Translations under genes and position numbers: made by a program
Source of the DNA: Fibrobacteraceae bacterium
Lineage (GTDB): Bacteria; Fibrobacterota; Fibrobacteria; Fibrobacterales; Fibrobacteraceae
NCBI GenBank assembly: GCA_023231365.1
Contig: JALNVO010000012.1
Coordinates: forward strand, 1-21,137
Direction: 5' to 3'
DNA length: 21,137 bases
Notes under the pieces: generated by a model
The model's input: the letters and a program-made list of their open reading frames with translations, nothing else
The model's database searches: none
What the model was told of the DNA's origin: nothing
Shown: positions 15,802 through 21,137 of the stretch, in pieces
Position numbering within the stretch: position 1 is the stretch's first letter
How the letters are laid out: each line of letters starts with the position of its first letter

Positions 15802-16587
15802 ATGAAACGATATAAAACGGTTCTTCTCACTGGCGCAAGTTCCGGTATTGGCAAAGAGTTTGCCTATGCTCTTGCTCCTCAAACAGATTTTATCGTTTTA
15901 GTAGCAAGGCGTTCCGATAAATTGGATGCTTTGGCTGAAGACCTTGAGACCCGCTTTGGGGCAGAAACAAAAACGCTTATTGCAGATCTTTCGATTCCCG
16001 GTGAAGCGGCGAAAGTGTTTGAAAAGACCATTGAGCTTACGGGAAATTCTCCGGACTTGCTAGTCAACAATGCGGGTGTCGGGTTCTGTGGAACCTCTTC
16101 CGAAATCCCTGTCGAAGCGGAATGTAAGATGCTCACTCTCAACAACGAAAGTTTGATGGTTCTTTGCAAACTTTCGCTCAAGTCCATGTGCACCCGCAGG
16201 TGTGGAACTATTTTGAATGTGGCGAGCATTGGTGCTTTTCAGCCGGGGCCCTATATGGCGGCTTATTATGCAAGCAAGGCATTTGTCCTTTCTTATTCTG
16301 AAGCGATAGCCGCAGAAGCAAGACCCTTTGGAGTCCGCGTGATTGCGCTTTGCCCTGGGACTGTGAACACGGAATTCCATTCGATGGCCGGTTCCAAGAT
16401 GGGCTTTTTCCGCCGCCACTTCCAGAGCTCTGCAAAAGATGTTGTTTCTTTTGCTATGCGTTCCTTGCTGTTTGGGTATCCAGATTTGGTTATTCCTGGA
16501 ATTTGCAACAAATTAATTATTTTCTTGGAACGTGTGCTTCCGCGGCGTGTTGTTACGTATTTTTCTGGTTTGTATCTAAAGGATTGA
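15802..16587 (+). CDS. Short-chain dehydrogenase/reductase (classical SDR)
   Basis: 261 residues. Classical SDR features are present: TGASSGIG at 10-17 for NAD(P) binding; VARRSDKL at ~35-42, where Arg residues after beta-2 favour NADP(H); ADLS; NNAG; catalytic Ser142 (NVASIGAF); and Tyr155/Lys159 in YYASK. CPGTVNTEFH follows, as usual. The C-terminal hydrophobic stretch (KLIIFLERVLPRRVVTYFSGLYL) resembles SDRs of the DltE/YqjQ-like type that associate with membranes. The substrate cannot be told from sequence. AAGGAAG lies before the ATG. The cytochrome gene begins one base after its stop, so the two are probably co-transcribed. Confidence 0.92.
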   Translation: MKRYKTVLLTGASSGIGKEFAYALAPQTDFIVLVARRSDKLDALAEDLETRFGAETKTLIADLSIPGEAAKVFEKTIELTGNSPDLLVNNAGVGFCGTSSEIPVEAECKMLTLNNESLMVLCKLSLKSMCTRRCGTILNVASIGAFQPGPYMAAYYASKAFVLSYSEAIAAEARPFGVRVIALCPGTVNTEFHSMAGSKMGFFRRHFQSSAKDVVSFAMRSLLFGYPDLVIPGICNKLIIFLERVLPRRVVTYFSGLYLKD

Positions 16588-16588
16588 G

Positions 16589-16960
16589 ATGAAGGCAAAT
16601 TCCCGGTTCTTGATTTTTTTTGCTTTTCTATCCTCGCTTATTTTTGCCGCAGGGACGTTTACTTTACCTGTACTCACAGAAACATCCCGCTCTAAGGCTG
16701 CGGCCATATATGATAGAGATTGCTATGCATGCCATCGCTGGACGCGTGACTTTGCAGGCCCTTCTATGCTGGGCAATGTTTCCCGCTATAAAGAAAATCC
16801 CAAAGCCCTCTTTAATTATCTCAAGGATCCCAAGCCCATTCATCCCGATAAATATCGGCCTATGGAAATAGAAAAGCTTTCTGACGGAGATGCTTCATTG
16901 ATGGTTGCTTGGCTTTTTGCTTTATTGGAAGATTCTACAGCTAAAGACCGACCCCGTTAA
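16589..16960 (+). CDS. Small one-heme c-type cytochrome
   Basis: 123 residues. An N-terminal hydrophobic segment (residues ~6-21, ending FAAG) acts as signal peptide or anchor. A single heme c site is present, CYACH (Cys45, Cys48, His49), and YRPMEIEKLSD with Met92 is a likely second axial ligand. The layout matches small class I cytochromes c: the CxxCH near the N-terminus, a Pro-Met ~43 residues later, and a final helix (LMVAWLFALLE). It should act in the periplasm as an electron carrier. AAGGA lies six bases before the ATG. No heme-attachment genes and no obvious redox partner other than the preceding SDR are present. Confidence 0.85.
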   Translation: MKANSRFLIFFAFLSSLIFAAGTFTLPVLTETSRSKAAAIYDRDCYACHRWTRDFAGPSMLGNVSRYKENPKALFNYLKDPKPIHPDKYRPMEIEKLSDGDASLMVAWLFALLEDSTAKDRPR

Positions 16961-17097
16961 ACAGAAATGTGGGCATTTTATCGTCTGTTTTTGCAAAATT
17001 GGCGTGAAAAAGTGCTTTTACCCTTTCTTTTTTTCTTTTTTTTCGTGTATATTGAGTTTAGCGTTTTTAAAAAGCGCATTCGAAACTCGGAGATTTT
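16961..17097 (+). promoter_or_regulatory. Leader region of the V-type ATPase operon
   Basis: 137 bp between the cytochrome gene and atpE. A weak hairpin lies at 16965-16978 (AAATG-TGGG-CATTT), with outer bases that could pair before CTGTTTTT; this could be a poor terminator. A possible -10 box, TATATT, is at 17048-17053 without a good -35 partner, downstream of a long T/C tract. GCGTTTTTAAAAAGCGC at ~17061-17077 is imperfectly palindromic. The ribosome site CGGAG lies before the atpE ATG. Confidence 0.4.
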
Positions 17098-17697
17098 ATG
17101 GCAGAAGATTTGCAATATTTGATTGATCGGATTCGCAAAGAAGCGGTAGAAAAAGCGGATGCGGAAGCCGCATCCATTATCGCAAAAGCAAAAGAACAAG
17201 CTTCACAGATTATTAAGACGGCTGCATCAGATGCTACAGCTAAGCTTGCAAAGGCAGACAAAGACGCTGTTGCTTATACAGAGCGCAGCGAACGCACGTT
17301 AGATCAGTCTGCGCGAGATCTTATCATTGCAGTCGGCAAACGCCTCGAAAAACTTTGTACGGATATTCTCGCTTTGAATATCCAGAAAGATCTGAGCGAT
17401 TCCACGGTCAAGGAAATGCTTCTGAAGCTCGCTTCGAGCTTAGGCGATGCGGACATTTCCTTTTCGGAAAATGATTCCAAGGCTTTGGCGTCCTTTGTCA
17501 CCGGGGAACTTTCCAAGAAGGTCGGTTCTACGCTTTCCATTGATTGTGCTCCGGACATCAATTTCGGATTCCGCATCAAGCAGGATGCGGGGCGCATCTC
17601 TCTTGAATTTACAGACAAAGCCATCGCAGAAGCCCTTTCCGCTCATCTCCGTCCTGAACTTGCGAAGGTTGTAACGGAAGCTGCTCAAGGAAAATAA
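17098..17697 (+). CDS. atpE: V/A-type ATPase subunit E (peripheral stalk)
   Basis: 199 residues. The N-terminal ~80 residues are a long Ala/Lys/Glu-rich helix (IRKEAVEKADAEAASIIAKAKEQA), the coiled-coil stalk typical of V/A-type subunit E (NtpE/AtpE). A C-terminal alpha/beta domain (DISFSENDSK..., FGFRIKQDAGRISLEFTDKAIAEALSAHLRPEL) caps the A/B head. It is the first gene of the ATPase operon, with a ribosome site CGGAG. In bacteria of this group the complex either makes ATP or pumps H+ or Na+. The ion cannot be judged, because the membrane subunits are outside the window. Confidence 0.9.
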   Translation: MAEDLQYLIDRIRKEAVEKADAEAASIIAKAKEQASQIIKTAASDATAKLAKADKDAVAYTERSERTLDQSARDLIIAVGKRLEKLCTDILALNIQKDLSDSTVKEMLLKLASSLGDADISFSENDSKALASFVTGELSKKVGSTLSIDCAPDINFGFRIKQDAGRISLEFTDKAIAEALSAHLRPELAKVVTEAAQGK

Positions 17698-18246
17698 ATG
17701 AGTGCTTATTTTTATTTGGTTTCCCAGCTTCCAATGCTTCGCATAGGAGAGGAGCCCCCGTTTTCTTCAGCCGAATTCCGCCAAAAGTGCGAAGGCGTGC
17801 TTACAGAAGATGAACTCGCTTCTTTGGATGCGCTCCTTGCTGGAGAGCCAGCGGAGAATTCCTTTGTACAGGAATTTGAAGCCCGAGAAATTCAAATGAA
17901 AAATGTCGCAGGCAAGATTCGGGCCCAAGCTTGGGGACCGGACGCTCATTTTACGGAGCGTTCCTTTAATGGCTACGATGTAGATTTTGCAAAAAAAATA
18001 AACGAAGCACTTTCCAGAACGTCACCTCTTGAAAAAGAAGAGGAAATTGACAAGGCGCGTTTCAATCTCGCCGATGAGCTTGCTGGTGTGGGGGAGCCGA
18101 CTGTCGCTTTCATTTACGCTTTTGCCGTGAAACTCGCTATTTGCGAACGCTGGGCTAAGCTTTCAAATGAAGCGGGTGCCGCTGAACTTTTAAATGCAAT
18201 TAATGAAAACGATCCCGACTACAAACGGGAAAGACCGGAGGCTTGA
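17698..18246 (+). CDS. DUF2764 protein of the V-type ATPase operon
   Basis: 182 residues. The N-terminus SAYFYLVSQLPML and the helical, acidic body match the DUF2764 family. This family is encoded between subunits E and A in V-type ATPase operons of spirochaetes, Bacteroidetes, Chlamydiae and similar bacteria. It begins immediately after the atpE stop (TAAATG), with CAAGGA as ribosome site. The position suggests a structural or assembly subunit, possibly standing in for subunit C/d, which is not seen in this part of the operon. That role is inference. Family assignment rests on the N-terminal motif, size and context. Confidence 0.8.
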   Translation: MSAYFYLVSQLPMLRIGEEPPFSSAEFRQKCEGVLTEDELASLDALLAGEPAENSFVQEFEAREIQMKNVAGKIRAQAWGPDAHFTERSFNGYDVDFAKKINEALSRTSPLEKEEEIDKARFNLADELAGVGEPTVAFIYAFAVKLAICERWAKLSNEAGAAELLNAINENDPDYKRERPEA

Positions 18247-18252
18247 TTTTCA

Positions 18253-19986
18253 ATGGCTAGTATCGGAAAAATCATCGGTGTGAACGGCAACCTTATCCGT
18301 GTCGCTTTTACGGATCCTGTCGTTCAGAATGAAGTGGCTTATGCCATACTCTCTCAAGGTACAAAGTTAAAAAGCGAAGTCATCCGTATTCGCGGTAATT
18401 ACGCGGAGCTCCAAGTGTATGAAGATACGACGGGTCTCAAGGCTGGCGATGAAGTAGAATTTACTGGAGAGCTTCTTTCCGTAGAACTTGGACCGGGGCT
18501 TTTAGGGCAAGTTTTTGATGGACTTCAAAATCCGCTTCGCCGTTTGGCAGAAAAGTGCGGATTTTTCCTCAAGCGCGGAGAGTATCTGGACGCTCTTCTC
18601 CGCGATAAAAAGTGGACTTTTACGCCGGTTGCAAAAGTCGGTGACAAGCTTTCTGCAGCGGAAACCCTGGGGACCGTTCCAGAAGGCATCTTCAAGCACC
18701 GCATCATGGTTCCGTTCAATGTTAGCGGATCAGTGACCGTCGAAAATATTATTCCCGCTGGCGATCATGTTATAACGGATACCGTTGCCGTCCTCAAGGA
18801 TGAAGAGGGCAAGTTGATTGAAGTTTCTATGATGCAGAAATGGCCTGTCCGTATGCCGATCAAGAATTATGCGGAACGCCTCCGTCCCACCCAACCGATG
18901 GTCACGCAACAGCGCATCATTGATACGTTCTTCCCGGTAGCCCGTGGCGGTACGTATTGCATTCCGGGACCTTTTGGTGCTGGTAAGACGGTTATTCAGC
19001 AACTCACTAGCCGCTATGCGGACGTTGATGTGGTTGTCCTTGCGGCTTGCGGCGAACGCGCCGGTGAAGTGGTGGAAACCCTCCGAGAATTCCCAAAGCT
19101 CACTGACCCGCGTACGGGCAAGAGCCTCATGGAACGCACGCTTATCATTTGTAATACGAGCTCTATGCCTGTTGCGGCGCGTGAAGCTTCCGTTTATACG
19201 GGTGTCACTATTGCTGAGTATTACCGTGAAATGGGGCTGAATGTTCTTCTTTTGGCCGACTCCACATCCCGCTGGGCTCAAGCTCTCCGTGAAATGAGCG
19301 GGCGTTTGGAAGAAATTCCGGGTGAAGAAGCTTTTCCAGCTTATTTGGAATCAGTCATTGCCGCTTTCTATGAACGCGCCGGTGTGGTCCGCTTGAAGGA
19401 CGGTACTACGGGTAGTGTCACTATTGGTGGTTCCGTTTCTCCTGCGGGAGGCAACTTCGATGAACCGGTGACTCAAGCTACTTTGAAAGTGGTTGGCGCT
19501 TTCCACGGGCTTTCCCGCGAGCGTTCTGATCAACGCCGCTTCCCGGCGATTCATCCGCTTGATTCTTGGTCCAAATATGACGGAATGATTGAAAAGTCTC
19601 TGGTAGACAAAGCCCGCAAGATCCTCGCCGGTGGTGGTGAAGTTCAGCAGATGATGAAGGTCGTCGGTGAAGAAGGTACGTCGATGGATGATTTTGTCCT
19701 TTACCTTAAATCAGAATTTCTAGACGCCGTTTATTTGCAACAAGATGCTTATAACCCGATTGATGCAGCTTGCTCTGCAGAACGCCAGAAGTATCTTTTT
19801 GATAAAGTGTTCCAAATTTTGGATACGAAGCTTTCGTTCAAAGAAAAGGATTCAGCCCGTACGTTCTTTCTCAAACTTACGCAGATCACAAGGGACTGGA
19901 ACCGCGTTGAATTCAAGTCGGATGAATTTAAGAAACTCGAAGAGATGATATTCAACTCCGTTGCGGAGGCCAAGGCAAATGTATAA
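18253..19986 (+). CDS. atpA: V/A-type ATPase catalytic subunit A
   Basis: 577 residues, the normal length of NtpA/AtpA, which carries the extra ~90-residue insertion that separates V/A A-subunits from F1-beta. The nucleotide site is intact: GPFGAGKT, the A-subunit form of the P-loop (residues 239-246, Lys245); CGERAGEVVETLREFP with the catalytic Glu region; LLLADSTSRWAQALREMSGRLEEIPGEEAFPAYLES; and SGSVTIGGSVSPAGGNFDEPV-type sequence. It hydrolyses or makes ATP in the soluble head. GGAGG precedes the ATG, seven bases after the DUF2764 stop. It overlaps atpB by eight bases (ATGTATAA). Confidence 0.98.
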   Translation: MASIGKIIGVNGNLIRVAFTDPVVQNEVAYAILSQGTKLKSEVIRIRGNYAELQVYEDTTGLKAGDEVEFTGELLSVELGPGLLGQVFDGLQNPLRRLAEKCGFFLKRGEYLDALLRDKKWTFTPVAKVGDKLSAAETLGTVPEGIFKHRIMVPFNVSGSVTVENIIPAGDHVITDTVAVLKDEEGKLIEVSMMQKWPVRMPIKNYAERLRPTQPMVTQQRIIDTFFPVARGGTYCIPGPFGAGKTVIQQLTSRYADVDVVVLAACGERAGEVVETLREFPKLTDPRTGKSLMERTLIICNTSSMPVAAREASVYTGVTIAEYYREMGLNVLLLADSTSRWAQALREMSGRLEEIPGEEAFPAYLESVIAAFYERAGVVRLKDGTTGSVTIGGSVSPAGGNFDEPVTQATLKVVGAFHGLSRERSDQRRFPAIHPLDSWSKYDGMIEKSLVDKARKILAGGGEVQQMMKVVGEEGTSMDDFVLYLKSEFLDAVYLQQDAYNPIDAACSAERQKYLFDKVFQILDTKLSFKEKDSARTFFLKLTQITRDWNRVEFKSDEFKKLEEMIFNSVAEAKANV

Positions 19987-21137
19987 GGTTTATCATAGAA
20001 TAGAACGCATCGCAGGTAGCGTCATCACTGTCAAGGCGGAAGGCGCATCCAATCAGGAACTCGCTCAGGTAACGAGCCGGCAGGGAACTTCGCTCGCTCG
20101 CGTTAACCGAATTGAAGGCGACATGGTGGACTTGCAGGTATTTGCGGGTTCCCGCGGTATTTCCACAGATTCACAGGTGCGCTTTTTAGGGAAACCCATG
20201 GAAATTCCGTTTAGCGACGCTCTTCTCGGGCGTGTTTTCACGGGTGCCGGCATTCCGCGCGATGGCGGTCCTGCTATTGAAGAAAACCCAGTTGCTGTGG
20301 GCGGTCCTTCCGTCAATCCAGCCAAGCGCATTATTCCGAAGCGCATGGTCCGTACGGGCATTCCTATGATTGACGTGTTCAATACACTTGTTGTTTCACA
20401 GAAACTGCCGATTTTTTCCGTGGCAGGCGAGCCTTACAATGAGCTTCTCGCACGTATTGCCCTTCAGGCCGAAGTTGACGTGATTGTTCTCGGCGGTATG
20501 GGCCTCAAGTATGACGACTATCTCTCTCTCCGCGACTTCCTTGAAAAGAATGGTGCACTTTCCCGTTCTGTGATGTTTGTTCATACAGCATCCGACCCGA
20601 TTGTGGAATGCATGCTCGTTCCAGATGCGGCGTTGGCCGTTGCAGAACAGTTCGCAATCAATGGCAAGGACGTGCTTGTTCTCCTTACGGATATGACGAA
20701 CTTTGCTGATGCAATGAAGGAAATTGCCATTACGATGGAACAGATTCCTTCTAACCGCGGCTATCCTGGCGATCTCTATTCCCAGTTAGCTTCCCGCTAT
20801 GAAAAAGCCGTGGACTTCGAAGGCTCTGGATCCATTACCATTTTGGCTGTGACGACGATGCCGGGCGACGATGTAACGCACCCTGTGCCAGACAACACGG
20901 GTTACATTACTGAAGGTCAGTTCTACCTCAAGAAGGGGCATATTGAACCATTTGGTTCTCTGTCCCGCCTGAAACAGCAGGTGAACGGAGATACCCGTCC
21001 GGATCACCGTACCATTATGAATACAATGATTCAGCTCTATGCTAGTTTCAAGGAAACGCTCGAAAAACAATCGATGGGTTTCCGCATGAGCAACTGGGAT
21101 AAGAAACTCCTCAAGTACGGAGAGCGTTTTGAAAAGG
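19979..21137 (+). CDS. atpB: V/A-type ATPase subunit B (3' end beyond window)
   Basis: 386 residues are visible of an expected ~430-460; the frame is open at the right edge. It is the non-catalytic head subunit that alternates with A. As usual for B, the P-loop is replaced (FSVAGEPYNELLARIALQAE). Family features include GGPAIEENPVAVGG, RTGIPMIDVFNTL, LLTDMTNFADAMKEI, PSNRGYPGDLYSQLASRYEKA, and SGSITILAVTTMPGDDVTHPVPDNTGYITEGQ. The ATG lies inside the end of atpA with GGAGG at 19965-19969, so translation is probably coupled and the subunit ratio matched. Remaining operon genes (D, I, K) should follow beyond the window. Confidence 0.97.
   Translation, partial: MYKVYHRIERIAGSVITVKAEGASNQELAQVTSRQGTSLARVNRIEGDMVDLQVFAGSRGISTDSQVRFLGKPMEIPFSDALLGRVFTGAGIPRDGGPAIEENPVAVGGPSVNPAKRIIPKRMVRTGIPMIDVFNTLVVSQKLPIFSVAGEPYNELLARIALQAEVDVIVLGGMGLKYDDYLSLRDFLEKNGALSRSVMFVHTASDPIVECMLVPDAALAVAEQFAINGKDVLVLLTDMTNFADAMKEIAITMEQIPSNRGYPGDLYSQLASRYEKAVDFEGSGSITILAVTTMPGDDVTHPVPDNTGYITEGQFYLKKGHIEPFGSLSRLKQQVNGDTRPDHRTIMNTMIQLYASFKETLEKQSMGFRMSNWDKKLLKYGERFEK

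Noticed and set aside
17061..17077. Palindrome before atpE as a terminator
   Set aside because: The stem is mostly A/T, is imperfect, and is not followed by a T-tract; it lies only ~20 bp before the atpE start and would block the operon.

Overview
The window is about 21 kb of a bacterial chromosome, densely packed with ordinary genes. Several features point to a Gram-negative anaerobe, most likely of the Fibrobacter lineage. These are a V/A-type ATPase operon carrying a DUF2764-type protein, a large OmpA protein with thrombospondin type-3 repeats, a Sec lipoprotein with a lipobox, and short structured intergenic repeats. The assignment is inference; no 16S or other decisive marker is present.

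Left part (1-3173): an OmpA-family outer-membrane protein on the minus strand runs off the left edge. Its middle is an uninterrupted array of twelve 30-residue calcium-binding repeats. Divergently transcribed is a small charged protein of unknown function, followed after 6 nt by tRNA-Arg(CCT) and a strong intrinsic terminator.

Middle-left (3196-7852): an AlgX/AlgJ-like SGNH protein, hemL (tetrapyrrole synthesis) and a PmbA/TldE-type protein are on the plus strand, with 1-bp overlaps at both junctions, so they look like one transcript. A 576-bp AT-rich gap follows, holding a terminator candidate and a degraded copy of an intergenic repeat.

Centre (7853-14410): hisC and a HisN-like phosphatase form a two-gene histidine module. 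It converges on, and overlaps by 11 bp, a full-length comEC on the minus strand. Divergent from comEC are a metzincin-like zinc metalloprotease lipoprotein and a DUF4416 protein one base later. A 407-bp gap has no recognisable gene.

Right part (14411-21137): a flavin-reductase-like protein and the manganese exporter MntP are on the minus strand, separated by a 200-bp element with terminal inverted repeats. Then, on the plus strand, come an SDR oxidoreductase and a one-heme c-type cytochrome, and finally the V-type ATPase operon: subunit E, DUF2764, catalytic subunit A and subunit B (cut by the right edge).

No mobile-element transposase, CRISPR array, phage gene or obvious defence system was found. 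The most unusual things are the hierarchical repeat structure of the OmpA gene, the structured intergenic repeat family, and the protein gene/tRNA/terminator/AlgX-like arrangement.
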